A DNA stretch of 64,000 bases from JAGNLV01 sp964612145 (lineage in GTDB: Bacteria > Zixibacteria > MSB-5A5 > GN15 > FEB-12). The stretch covers positions 186,001-250,000 of the forward strand of contig CAZTBP010000001.1 of the NCBI GenBank assembly GCA_964612145.1, read 5' to 3'. Every line of letters starts with the position of its first letter. The first letter of the stretch is position 1. A model generated the notes under the pieces. It made no database searches, was not told the origin of the DNA, and saw only the letters and a program-made list of their open reading frames with translations. Below are positions 23,385 to 32,017 of this stretch, one piece after another. The position numbers and the translations under genes were made by a program.

Positions 23385-24341
23385 TTACAGGCCGCCATTG
23401 GAACGACAATATTTGTGGTAAAGATTATCTCCGGCTGAGTACGGGTCGTTCTCACCCGAATATATTCCGTCGAGAATCTTCTTGAATTCGTCACTCTCCA
23501 GCAGCGTTTCGATAAACTCATGCTGGAACCGGTACCGGAGCACGTTGAGAATCTGGTTCATGATCTGATCCCGACGGTGCCGCTCGAACTTCCCCTTCTC
23601 TTTCATATAAGCAATGAACTCGTCGATCTTTTGCAGCAGCTTATCGACTCCGTCCCGGTTTGTTCCCTGCGTCCGCACAATCGGTATCTTCCACGCGTCG
23701 TCCGCCATCTTGCGGGTTTGCATCGCATGGCGGAGCTCTTGTGCGATTCGCTCCGAACCCGGACGGTCCGACTTGTTCACGCAGAAAATATCGGCGATTT
23801 CCATCAAGCCCGCCTTCATCGTCTGCACCGCGTCGCCGGACTCCGGTACAATCACCACAATCACGACATCGCAGGCGTTGATAATATCCAGTTCCACCTG
23901 CCCGACTCCGACCGTCTCGATGAGAGTCACATCAAACCCAAACCCGTCGTATACCACCGTTACATTCGAGGTCGCATTGGCCAGGCCGCCGGTTGCACCG
24001 CGCGTGGCCATCGATCGAAAGTAAACGGACCCATCATTGGAAAACTCATTCATCCGCACCCGGTCACCCAGCAGTGCCCCACCGGTAAACGGTGAGGTCG
24101 GATCAACCGCGATGATTCCAACCTTGTTTTGCTTTTCCAAAAGAAGGTGGGTGAGGCCGTTGACGAGGGTAGATTTACCCGCTCCCGGCGGGCCGGTAAC
24201 ACCAATCCGCAATGATCGTCCGGCGGTGGTATACAGTTTGCCCAGCAGTTCCCGGTAACCATCCTCCTGATCCTCGACATACGAGACCAGTCGCGACAGT
24301 GCCCGCATATCCCCCTGCTGAAATCGCTCCAGAACCGTCAT
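23385..24341 (-). CDS. meaB: MeaB/ArgK-type G protein, chaperone of B12-dependent mutase
   Basis: A 318-residue P-loop GTPase of the G3E/MeaB family. Walker A is GPPGAGKS (50-57); others are IAVDPTSPFTGGALLGDR (switch I), ETVGVGQVELD (switch/Walker B) and NKSDRPG for guanine recognition. MeaB loads adenosylcobalamin into and protects methylmalonyl- and isobutyryl-CoA mutases. This fits the two mutases encoded 3 and 11 kb away on the same strand. It is not in their operon but follows recJ by six bases. Confidence 0.94.
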   Translation of the reverse strand: MTVLERFQQGDMRALSRLVSYVEDQEDGYRELLGKLYTTAGRSLRIGVTGPPGAGKSTLVNGLTHLLLEKQNKVGIIAVDPTSPFTGGALLGDRVRMNEFSNDGSVYFRSMATRGATGGLANATSNVTVVYDGFGFDVTLIETVGVGQVELDIINACDVVIVVIVPESGDAVQTMKAGLMEIADIFCVNKSDRPGSERIAQELRHAMQTRKMADDAWKIPIVRTQGTNRDGVDKLLQKIDEFIAYMKEKGKFERHRRDQIMNQILNVLRYRFQHEFIETLLESDEFKKILDGIYSGENDPYSAGDNLYHKYCRSNGGL

Positions 24342-24347
24342 ACGATC

Positions 24348-26093
24348 TTACATCGGAGCCGGGCCGGTACCGGCCGTCAATCGAATATCCTTAAGCCGAA
24401 TCTGCTTGCGGGTCACACCGTTGTAGGTGTTGTATTCCACGACATAGACGACATCGACCAGACAACCTCTGGCCGATATCAGCCGCGCCATATCACCAAA
24501 ACCGAATCCGATCACGTCAAACTGTGCGTCGCCTTTGCGGATCCGCATCTTCAGGTGGTTGTTCCCCACGACATACGGTTGACCGGCCACTTCGCAGTTT
24601 CGGGTAAGAAACACCGGCCGCATGTTCTGCGGACCGAACGGTGCAAACTGCTCCAGCGAGTTCATAAAACTATCGTCGATATCGGTCAGCTCGATCTCCA
24701 GATCGATATGCATCTTCGGCGTGATATCTTCCTCGGAGAGAATCCGGTTGGAAACCGCGACAAACGTCTCGCGAAACTCTTCAACCTGGTCCGGCTTAAT
24801 CGACAACCCCGCCGCGTATTTGTGACCACCGTAACGGACCAGCAGGTGCTCACACTCCTTGAGCGCTTCACACAGGTGGAACCCCGGGATCGATCGGGCC
24901 GAACCTTTGCCCTCTCCGTTGACTATCGAAATCATCACGGTCGGCAGATGAAACCGTTCCACCAGGCGGCTGGCGACGATCCCTATCACGCCCTGGTGCC
25001 AGTCTTCCTCGGCGAGGACTATCGCCCTGTCCGAGTCCAGATCCACTACCTGGTCCATTTGCTCCAGCGCCTCGTTCAGCGTCGTTTCGTCGATCTGCTT
25101 GCGACGTTTGTTTTCGCTGTCGAGCTTTCGGGCGATTTCGGAGGCCATTCTTTCATCGCGTGTCGCCAGCAAACGAATCGCCTTCCCGGCGTCGCCCAGC
25201 CGGCCCAGCGCATTGATTCTCGGGGCCAGAATAAACACCACCTGCCCGGTACTGATGTCTTTCCCCATCAGGCCGGCCACGAACGTCAGCGATTTCAAAC
25301 CCGGTTTTGTCGTCCGGGCAATCTGGTCAATACCGAATTTGGTCAGGATACGGTTTTCATTCACGAGCGGGACGATATCAGCCGAGGTCCCCAGGGCCAC
25401 CAAATCCAGATGCTCCCACAGCTCTGCCTCGTCCTGGTTCAGACTGCGATACAGCGCCTGACAGAACTTGAAGGCAACCCCGACACCGGAAAGCTCGCTT
25501 TTGTAATCACACGCCAACTGCTTGGGATTGATAATAGTGTTCGCCTTCGGAATCTCCCCACCCGGCTCATGATGATCCGTCACGATCACGTCGATTCCTA
25601 TCGACTTGGCATACTTGATTTCCTCAACCGCTGTAATTCCAGTGTCGACCGTGATAATCAGACTGACACCGTTGGACTTGGACTCATCGATACCGTCCTT
25701 GGAAAGACCGTATCCTTCCGTCAGCCGGTTCGGCAGATAGAAGTCGACCTGGGCGCCGAGCTTGTTAAGCACCATGTACAAAAGGGCCGTCGCGGTGATG
25801 CCGTCAACGTCGTAGTCGCCGTAAATCGTAATTTTCTCATTGTCAAACAGCGCCTTGACGACCCGTTCGATCCCCTCTTTCATTCCCTTGAGGGTAAAAG
25901 GATCTTCAAGATCAGACAGTTTCGGATTGAGAAATCGGTCGATTTCCTGGGGTGTCGCAATATCGCGTTTGATGAGTATCTTTACGACGTTCTTGGGAAT
26001 CCCGGTCGCCTCAGCCAGTTCTTCGACCAGCCTGGGATCGGGTTCGTCGGACACGACCCACTTCAGCGGCTTGGACCGGTGCGCCACATTCAT
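24348..26093 (-). CDS. recJ: Single-stranded-DNA-specific exonuclease RecJ
   Basis: A 581-residue RecJ of the DHH superfamily. DHH motifs run YGDYDVDGITATALLY, VTVDTGITA, VTDHHEPGG and NPKQ, with the DHHA1 region GVIGIVASRLVERF and GGHKYAAGLSIK and the C-terminal OB-fold with FGPQNMRPVF. Degrades ssDNA 5' to 3' in recombination and mismatch repair. The ATG with GGAGG seven bases upstream (encoding MNVAHRSKPLKW) was chosen over one four codons earlier, which lacks a site. It follows rnpB by about 25 bases and is six bases before meaB. Confidence 0.95.
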   Translation of the reverse strand: MNVAHRSKPLKWVVSDEPDPRLVEELAEATGIPKNVVKILIKRDIATPQEIDRFLNPKLSDLEDPFTLKGMKEGIERVVKALFDNEKITIYGDYDVDGITATALLYMVLNKLGAQVDFYLPNRLTEGYGLSKDGIDESKSNGVSLIITVDTGITAVEEIKYAKSIGIDVIVTDHHEPGGEIPKANTIINPKQLACDYKSELSGVGVAFKFCQALYRSLNQDEAELWEHLDLVALGTSADIVPLVNENRILTKFGIDQIARTTKPGLKSLTFVAGLMGKDISTGQVVFILAPRINALGRLGDAGKAIRLLATRDERMASEIARKLDSENKRRKQIDETTLNEALEQMDQVVDLDSDRAIVLAEEDWHQGVIGIVASRLVERFHLPTVMISIVNGEGKGSARSIPGFHLCEALKECEHLLVRYGGHKYAAGLSIKPDQVEEFRETFVAVSNRILSEEDITPKMHIDLEIELTDIDDSFMNSLEQFAPFGPQNMRPVFLTRNCEVAGQPYVVGNNHLKMRIRKGDAQFDVIGFGFGDMARLISARGCLVDVVYVVEYNTYNGVTRKQIRLKDIRLTAGTGPAPM

Positions 26094-26115
26094 GGCAGCC
26101 TCCATACTATTTATG

Positions 26116-26506
26116 AAGGCTTGGAAAGCAGGGAGTAAGCCGAGTTTTGTCGATACGCTAAAGCGCACGGACAGCCATTTATCTTGACGAACCGGTTACC
26201 CGGCCGTTCCACGCGGCCCACCCGGGAATCATAACGGGGCAAATCAACCCCTGTTCCCCTATTTGGCCTTGCTCCGAGCGAGGTTTACCCACCATACCCG
26301 TTGCCGGATACAGCCGTGGTCTCTTACACCACGATTTCACCCTTACCCGCTATACGGCGGGCGGTATTGTTTCTGTGGCACTATCCGTCGGATCACTCCG
26401 CCCCGGAATTACCGGGCACTCTGATTTTGTGGAGCTCGGACTTTCCTCACTTTAAATACGTTTGTCGTTTAAAGCGCGACTGTCTCTCCTACTTTCACAA
26501 GCATTC
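26116..26506 (-). ncRNA. rnpB: RNase P RNA, bacterial class A
   Basis: The minus strand contains the RNase P RNA landmarks in order. GAGGAAAGTCCGAGCTCC is the P4 5' part, followed by CCACAGAAAC, GGGTAAGGGTGAAATCGTGG, GAGCAAGGCCAAATAGGGG and, near the 3' end, the P4 3' partner region ACAAAACTCGGCTTA. The ends GCTTGTGAAAGTAGGAG and CTCCCTGCTTTCCAAGC pair to form P1. About 390 nucleotides, normal for class A. Ends are set by P1 and are good to a few bases. It processes tRNA 5' ends. It lies between guaB and recJ on the same strand and probably has its own promoter. Confidence 0.95.
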
Positions 26507-26509
26507 TGT

Positions 26510-26536
26510 TTTATATATAACACAAATAACGTTCAA
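26510..26536 (-). promoter_or_regulatory. Candidate promoter of rnpB
   Basis: TTGAAC, a 15-base spacer and TATAAA (within TTATATATAA) end a few bases before the predicted RNA 5' end. The spacing is short. Confidence 0.45.
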
Positions 26537-26579
26537 CTGTTGTTAAGGTCGCACGGTCGACCAACCCGGTCAATTAGAA

Positions 26580-28046
26580 TCAATACGGCCGACGATAATT
26601 CGGTGCTTCCTTGGTAATCGACACCGAGTGCGGATGCGACTCAGCCACTCCGGCCGGCGAAATCCGCACCATGGTCGATTTTTCCCGAAGATCACTCAGT
26701 CTGGCGGCGCCGCAGATACCCATTCCGGCCCGCAAACCGCCAACCAACTGGTATACAGTGTCTTCCAGCGGGCCCTTGTACGGCACCCGACCCTCGATTC
26801 CCTCCGGAACAAATTTGCTCGCCTCCTCGGCGTGCTCCTGAAAGTACCGGTCGCTGCTGCCGCTCTTCATAGCGCTCACCGAGCCCATACCGCGGTAAAT
26901 TTTAAACGACCGGCCTTCAAGCAGGACTGTCTCTCCCGGCGATTCCTGCGTGCCCGCAAACAGCGAACCAACCATAACCGCCTGCGCGCCACAGGCCAGG
27001 GCTTTCGTGATATCACCACTGTAGCGAATCCCGCCATCGGCTATCACCGGAATGTCTTTACTGGCCGCAGCCTCCACGGCATTCAAAATCGCCGTTATCT
27101 GCGGCACACCCGCCCCGGTCACCACGCGAGTGGTGCAGATAGAGCCGGGACCAATGCCAATCTTTATACAATCCGCCCCGGCATCGATCAATGCTTTCGC
27201 ACCGTCGGTAGTGGCCACATTGCCGGCCATTAGCGGCACATTCGGATATTTCTTTTTCAGCGCCGAGACCGAATCGAGCACACCCTTGCTGTGCCCGTGT
27301 GAACTGTCGACACACAATAGGTCGACACCGGCGTTGACCAGCGCCTCGGCCCGCTCATCAAGCTCGGACACGCCAATAGCAGCCCCCACCCGGAGCCGCC
27401 CACGCTCGTCCTTGCAGGCAAACGGGTACTGGATCTTCTTCATGATGTCTTTGACAGTGATCATACCCTTGAGCATGTAATCATCGTCGACAATCAACAG
27501 CTTTTCTATGCGATGCTTATGGAGTAACTCTTTGGCTGTATCGAGGTCTGTCCCCTCGCTGACCGTGACCAGACTATCCTTTGTCATGATATCGCGAATC
27601 GGCAGACTGACGTCCTTGTGAAAGCGAAGATCACGGTTGGTCAAAATCCCGACCAGCTTGCCGCTGGCCTCGGTAATCGGAATCCCGGAAATTCGAAACC
27701 GCGCCATGACCTCGAGCGCGTCGCCGATGGTCTTGTCCGGACGCATTGTAATCGGATCGACAATCATCCCCGATTCCGACCGCTTCACCTTATCAACTTC
27801 ATCGGCCTGTTGCTGCGGGCTCAGATTCTTGTGAACAATCCCCATTCCTCCCAGGCGGGCCAGGGCAATGGCCAGGGCGGACTCGGTTACCGTATCCATG
27901 GCGGCCGAGATTATCGGTATCTCCAATGTGAGATCGGGACCAATTATCGTGGACACATCGGTGTTTTTCGGCAGCACGGCCGAGTGGGCCGGCTGCAGCA
28001 GGACGTCGTCAAACGTCAGGGCATAGTCATTGTTAATTTTGACCAT
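26580..28046 (-). CDS. guaB: Inosine-5'-monophosphate dehydrogenase
   Basis: A 488-residue IMPDH with the TIM barrel split by a CBS-domain pair at about residues 95-205 (MTKDSLVTVSEGTDLDTAKE). Catalytic marks are GIGPGSICTTRVVTGAGVPQ with the active-site Cys, DGGIRYSGDITKALACGA and YRGMGSVSAMKSGSSDRYF, and the flap YKGPLEDTVYQLVGG. Oxidises IMP to XMP in GMP synthesis. The size is standard. It follows the zinc-ribbon coiled-coil gene by 46 bases and precedes rnpB. Confidence 0.97.
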   Translation of the reverse strand: MVKINNDYALTFDDVLLQPAHSAVLPKNTDVSTIIGPDLTLEIPIISAAMDTVTESALAIALARLGGMGIVHKNLSPQQQADEVDKVKRSESGMIVDPITMRPDKTIGDALEVMARFRISGIPITEASGKLVGILTNRDLRFHKDVSLPIRDIMTKDSLVTVSEGTDLDTAKELLHKHRIEKLLIVDDDYMLKGMITVKDIMKKIQYPFACKDERGRLRVGAAIGVSELDERAEALVNAGVDLLCVDSSHGHSKGVLDSVSALKKKYPNVPLMAGNVATTDGAKALIDAGADCIKIGIGPGSICTTRVVTGAGVPQITAILNAVEAAASKDIPVIADGGIRYSGDITKALACGAQAVMVGSLFAGTQESPGETVLLEGRSFKIYRGMGSVSAMKSGSSDRYFQEHAEEASKFVPEGIEGRVPYKGPLEDTVYQLVGGLRAGMGICGAARLSDLREKSTMVRISPAGVAESHPHSVSITKEAPNYRRPY

Positions 28047-28092
28047 AAACCTCAGTCAGAAACCTGGCTGCCTCCTGAACCTGTGGCGTTTC

Positions 28093-28812
28093 TTACACTT
28101 CCGAGATGTCGTCATCCCAGTACAGAAGCCGACCGCAGCTTTCACAGGTGTGGATTTTGTCGCTGCGACGAATCTCCTGGACCAACTTCGGGGTCAGGGC
28201 CTTGTGGCAGGCGCTACAGGACCGGTTCTTGACCGGCACAACCGCCGACCCGCCACGACCCTTGCGAACCCGCTCGTAGACCGACATGGTACGGCGCGGC
28301 ACATCGCGAAGGACACTCTTGCGCTCGGCCTGTTTGCCCTCAACCGTATCACCGATAGAATCGATCTTCTCCTGGAGGACATTCAGCTGCTTGTCATTGT
28401 TGTCCTGGACCTGTTCAAGACGCTCCTTGAACTCCGGCAGCTGCTTTTCAAACTGCTCGATCTTCTCCATAAGGGCCAGTTGAAGGCTCTCTTTTTCGGA
28501 AATCTCGGATTTGACTGCGTCGATTTCCGCAACCAGTGCATCGTACTCCTTGTTGGTCTTGATTGTCATCATCTGCTGCTGATACTTCGCCAGTTCCTGC
28601 TCTTTGGACTGAATCTCGATCTCGAGGTTCTTGCCGGCGATTTTGGCCTCTTCGAGTTCTTTTTCAGTTGCCTCCAGCTTCGCCTTGGCCTCCTCGACCT
28701 CCTTTTTGAGATTGTTCATCATGTCCGGGAGATACTCTTTCGAGCGCTCCAGCTCACCGAGGTCGTAGTCGATCACCTGAAGTTTTAACAGCAGCTCGAT
28801 ATCACTGTGCAT
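28093..28812 (-). CDS. Coiled-coil zinc-ribbon protein (DUF164/zf-RING_7 type)
   Basis: A 239-residue protein starting HSDIELLLKLQVIDYDLGELE. A long coiled coil follows (about residues 25-165) rich in heptad Leu/Glu/Lys, with the family mark MTIKTNKEYDALVAEI. It ends in a four-cysteine ribbon: CSACH...TCESCGRLLYW. Members of this family are thought to act as nucleic-acid-binding or scaffold proteins; no reaction is known. The ATG with AAGGAG nine bases upstream was chosen; another ATG 12 codons earlier also has a GGAG and cannot be excluded. It is the first gene before guaB. Confidence 0.88.
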   Translation of the reverse strand: MHSDIELLLKLQVIDYDLGELERSKEYLPDMMNNLKKEVEEAKAKLEATEKELEEAKIAGKNLEIEIQSKEQELAKYQQQMMTIKTNKEYDALVAEIDAVKSEISEKESLQLALMEKIEQFEKQLPEFKERLEQVQDNNDKQLNVLQEKIDSIGDTVEGKQAERKSVLRDVPRRTMSVYERVRKGRGGSAVVPVKNRSCSACHKALTPKLVQEIRRSDKIHTCESCGRLLYWDDDISEV

Positions 28813-29032
28813 GTTTCCTGTCTCCTTGGCCGACTGGGGGTTGTTCATGCGGGACTCCATAAGCAAAAAGCGCATCCGCCGTTTTTCTCCGGCAAATGCG
28901 CTTGACATTCACATTTCAGTGGCTGGCCCGTCCCTCGCATGCGACATTTGGGACGGACACGATAATTGATTGTTTTGTTCGCCAAATGATATAAAATCAT
29001 TACCTTACATCTATCTATGCTGTCAAAGAAAA

Positions 29033-29106
29033 TGGGCAATACTGGATTCGAACCAGTGACCTCTCGGATGTGAACCGAACGCTCTAACCAACTGAGCTAA
29101 TTGCCC
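29033..29106 (-). tRNA. tRNA-Val (anticodon CAC)
   Basis: A full cloverleaf of 74 nucleotides: acceptor GGGCAAT/ATTGCCC, D arm GCTC...GAGC, anticodon stem TTCGG/CCGAG with loop TTCACAT, T arm ACTGG/CCAGT with TTCGAAT, discriminator A. CAC reads GUG. The 3' CCA is not encoded. Confidence 0.95.
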
Positions 29107-29130
29107 ATTGCTTGCTATAAGCTCTATCCA

Positions 29131-29204
29131 TGGGCCCTGCAGGACTCGAACCTGCGACCCGCTGATTATGAGTCAGCTGCTCTAACCAACTGAGCTATGG
29201 GCCC
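29131..29204 (-). tRNA. tRNA with CAU anticodon (probably Ile2, otherwise elongator Met)
   Basis: A full cloverleaf of 74 nucleotides: acceptor GGGCCCA, D arm GCTC/GAGC, anticodon stem GCTGA/TCAGC with loop CTCATAA, T arm GCAGG/CCTGC, discriminator A, no encoded CCA. It is not the initiator, which has three GC pairs next to the anticodon loop. The C4-G69, C5-G68 and C6-G67 pairs match E. coli tRNA-Ile2, whose CAU becomes lysidine-modified by TilS; elongator tRNA-Met of E. coli has U4 and A5. Confidence 0.93.
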
Positions 29205-29371
29205 CGTTGGGCTTAAGCCTATTATTATACATTCGGTTCACAAAACCGTCAAGTCTATATTATAACTTTCCAAACAGCCCGTTGTTCCACGCGTTTTCAC
29301 GACATCCAACGACACTGACAATTGCCCCTGGTATCGATCACGGCGGTCTTTCTTTGAGACGCAGAAACCCC

Positions 29372-29399
29372 TTGCAACATCCGGCCGACGCAGTATATT
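29372..29399 (+). promoter_or_regulatory. Candidate promoter of the first dockerin-tailed gene
   Basis: TTGCAA, a 16-base spacer and TATATT lie 44 bases upstream of the start codon. A GGGAGG ribosome-binding site follows. Confidence 0.5.
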
Positions 29400-29442
29400 T
29401 AACATAGACAATCTGCTACATATAACTACAGGGAGGTTTACG

Positions 29443-30819
29443 ATGAAGCAAATGATTCTCGCCCTCACCTGCGCGGCCTTGAACCTGGCGATACCGAGTC
29501 ATACTCTCGCCCAAGGCGGCGCGGTTCTGGTTGACTGGGAAGGGCCATTCTGGTACAGTAATGTCACACCCGATTGCTACGTCCAATTCACTATGACGCT
29601 GGTCAACAATTCCGGACTCAACGTCACCAGCAGTACCAACGGATTTGTGCTCTATGTCCAGCCAAACCCCGGCCCCGTGAATTCGCCAATCGACGGCGCT
29701 CTGCTCGATCTAAGCGCCGGAATGATAGGCGATTCCCTGCCGATTTTCTGGGACGGCGGCACATTTGTCAACGAATTCAGTTTCAACGACGGTCTCGGCG
29801 CCGATACAGTCGGCTTTGGCGGCTTCAGATTGTTCAGTACCGGCATTCCCGATGGGGCTTCGCTGAAAAGTTACTACATCCGAGTGAAAATTCCCGAGGC
29901 AGTCGCGGGCAACTACTTGTGTCTTGACAGTGCTTTCTACCCGCCGGGCAACCCCTGGCTGTGGACAACGGAAGACGGCGGCAACGTCTTTCCCGACTGG
30001 GGCGGACCGTACTGTTTCCTGATTGAAACCTGCCCCTGCGGGTGGTTCGAATTTACTGACACCTCCTCGGTGGTCGACGCTCCGGTGTGCGGCGACACCG
30101 CCATCTATGACTTCTATGCCCGCAACATTACCAATCCCGCTCATCTGCCAAACTTTATGATCCTGGAAGGCCCGGGACAGATCGAACGAATCGATGATTC
30201 CACCGGTCGCTGGACCTACGTCCCGACACCGGCACAGATCGGTTCATCCGTTCACGTTGATATTCAGGTGTACGGCGACGGCGAGTGTGAATACCGTTCC
30301 GTCGATATCAACCTCGTAGACGGCACGGTCGAGATTGTCTCCGGCTGCGGCGGCTTAATAGAAACAACGGTCGGACAGACAGTCGCACACAACCTTTCCG
30401 CCACTTGCGGCGACTTCATCAGTGCGGTGGCGGCCAATTTCACCATGTACGGCACCGCTTCTATCACCCCCGACGGTGATTTTGCCTTCACCGGCGACCA
30501 GTACGACCGGGGTCTGTGTTCATTTGAGGTTTCCGCCTCCGACGGTACCGACACCTCAACCTGCAGTTTCAGCATTCTCATCACCGACCCAACCTGCTAT
30601 CTGCGGGGCAATGTCGACGGCCACATGAACGGGGACATTGGCTCGAGAGATGTCTCGGATCTCACCTACCTGGTCGATTATCTCTTCCGGGCCGGCTACC
30701 CGCCGGCAAATTTAGAAGAGGCCGATGTAAACGCCGACGGCACCATGAACGTGAGCGATCTCACGGCTCTGGTCGACTACCTCTTCCGCGGCGGACCACC
30801 ACCACCACCGTGCTCATAA
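29443..30819 (+). CDS. Secreted protein with C-terminal dockerin-type repeats
   Basis: A 458-residue protein with a signal peptide ending at TLAQ. Residues 25-185 form a beta-rich domain with CYVQFTMTLVNNSG. Residues 200-380 contain paired Cys-containing Ig/cadherin-like beta domains: GTVEIVSGCGG and ATCGDFISAVAANFTMYG, with GDFAFTGDQYD. The last 70 residues hold two dockerin-like repeats; the second has a complete 12-residue calcium loop, DVNADGTMNVSD, then LTALVDYLFRGGPPPPPC. No cohesin gene is in the window, so the tail may be an export, sorting or calcium-folding module rather than a cellulosome anchor. No catalytic domain was recognised. GGGAGG precedes the ATG and a terminator follows. 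Confidence 0.85.
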   Translation: MKQMILALTCAALNLAIPSHTLAQGGAVLVDWEGPFWYSNVTPDCYVQFTMTLVNNSGLNVTSSTNGFVLYVQPNPGPVNSPIDGALLDLSAGMIGDSLPIFWDGGTFVNEFSFNDGLGADTVGFGGFRLFSTGIPDGASLKSYYIRVKIPEAVAGNYLCLDSAFYPPGNPWLWTTEDGGNVFPDWGGPYCFLIETCPCGWFEFTDTSSVVDAPVCGDTAIYDFYARNITNPAHLPNFMILEGPGQIERIDDSTGRWTYVPTPAQIGSSVHVDIQVYGDGECEYRSVDINLVDGTVEIVSGCGGLIETTVGQTVAHNLSATCGDFISAVAANFTMYGTASITPDGDFAFTGDQYDRGLCSFEVSASDGTDTSTCSFSILITDPTCYLRGNVDGHMNGDIGSRDVSDLTYLVDYLFRAGYPPANLEEADVNADGTMNVSDLTALVDYLFRGGPPPPPCS

Positions 30820-30849
30820 GACCCGCGCAATCAAACAAGTCCATTCAAA

Positions 30850-30875
30850 CCTCTCCGCTCCGGCGGAGGGGTTTT
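30850..30875 (+). terminator. Terminator after the first dockerin-tailed gene
   Basis: A nine-pair stem (CCTCTCCGC with GCGGAGGGG, one G-T pair) with a TCCG loop, then TTTTCTTT. Confidence 0.88.
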
Positions 30876-30884
30876 CTTTAGCCG

Positions 30885-31991
30885 TTACACCCATACTACT
30901 TCGTGCGCCTCCGTCGCATCGGGCACCTCTATCTTCTCGATATACTCCTCAACCACCTGCTCATCGACAACCGCCTCCCGCTGACGGTTCTGCTTTCTGA
31001 TTGTCTCCAGCGGAGGCTCAATATAAACTACCTTGATTCGTGCCGACCGATGCCGCGCGATGCGGATCCATTTGCGCCGCATCTCCCGATTTATATTGGT
31101 CGCATTGTAAACAAAATCGGTACCGTCCTTCAGATACCCGATAAACCGCTCCTCGGCGCCGCGAATGACCGGCCCCTGATCATCCGTCCACGAGATCCCC
31201 AACTCCTTTCGAATATCGTCAAGACTCAACATCGGCAGGTGCGCGGCATTGTGTTTGTACCAGTAGTCCTTTCCCGCTCCAGGCAGCCCGGCCAACATCG
31301 TTACCTCGCAGCAGTAATCTTCCTCGTATACTGCTGTCGGATCTTTCAACGAATTACGAAACCAGAGGAACCTCGCGAGATCGTTCGCAAACGGATACGG
31401 CTGCTCGAAACAGTTCATCTTGTGACAGATCTTCTTATATTCTTCTACCCGATCCAGAAACGCCTGACGCTCCACGGAATCTCGCCCCAGACCATCCGCG
31501 ACCGCCAGCAGATATAGCATATCCGAAGGTGCCCGCCAGCTGACATCGATTACCGTCCGCTCCGGCTTTGCCCGTTTCGTGATACTCGGGGGCGTCGTGT
31601 GATATCGGATCATCCCGAGAATACGCATCCGGTCAGCTAACGATAATGGCTCATTGATGAGGATCTTCCCTGCGATTCGCTGCCCCGCCGGACCATGATT
31701 GGGCGAGATAATTCTATCGGGGCGCTCCTCGGTTGTTGTCGGTTTTGCAACATCATGCAGCAGCGCCGCCAGATACAGCACAGCCTGGTCGTGCGCCGAG
31801 TGCACCGTCCATTCCGACAGTCCGGTCAACTCATGACAGACTTTTTTCGTGTGGGTCCAGACATCCCCCTCGGCATGCAGCTTCGGGTCCTGCGCCGTTT
31901 CGGCCATACTGGCTGCCCACGGTTGCTTTTCCGCCCAGGCCAGCAACTCCTGAGGAGCGTACTCGGTAAGATCCCTCTCACGCTGACTCAT
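30885..31991 (-). CDS. HD-Pnk-like bifunctional nucleic-acid end-healing enzyme
   Basis: A 368-residue fusion. The N-terminal half is an HD phosphohydrolase (H47 in WTHTKKV, H79-D80 in YLAALLHDVAKP, then HGPAGQRIA and IRYHTTP). The C-terminal half, from about residue 230, is a P-loop kinase: GLPGAGKDYW, SLDDIRKELGI, FVYNATNINREMRRKW. Family knowledge: HD-Pnk enzymes, described for Runella slithyformis, combine a 2',3'-phosphatase HD domain with a 5'-OH polynucleotide kinase for DNA or RNA repair. The P-loop ends GKD rather than GKS/T, a variant seen in this family as recalled. No ligase gene is adjacent. It follows the nitrilase-family gene by 26 bases. Substrate and physiological role are inferred. 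Confidence 0.82.
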   Translation of the reverse strand: MSQRERDLTEYAPQELLAWAEKQPWAASMAETAQDPKLHAEGDVWTHTKKVCHELTGLSEWTVHSAHDQAVLYLAALLHDVAKPTTTEERPDRIISPNHGPAGQRIAGKILINEPLSLADRMRILGMIRYHTTPPSITKRAKPERTVIDVSWRAPSDMLYLLAVADGLGRDSVERQAFLDRVEEYKKICHKMNCFEQPYPFANDLARFLWFRNSLKDPTAVYEEDYCCEVTMLAGLPGAGKDYWYKHNAAHLPMLSLDDIRKELGISWTDDQGPVIRGAEERFIGYLKDGTDFVYNATNINREMRRKWIRIARHRSARIKVVYIEPPLETIRKQNRQREAVVDEQVVEEYIEKIEVPDATEAHEVVWV

Positions 31992-32017
31992 ATTCCCTGC
32001 TTCCGATTCATTGACCC

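Noticed and set aside
24555..26138. Plus-strand open frame of 527 codons opposite recJ
   Set aside because: RecJ motifs on the other strand are complete; the plus frame is an Arg/Leu/Gln-rich shadow and runs into rnpB.
26301..26546. Short plus-strand frame across rnpB
   Set aside because: The region is RNase P RNA on the minus strand; the frame is incidental.
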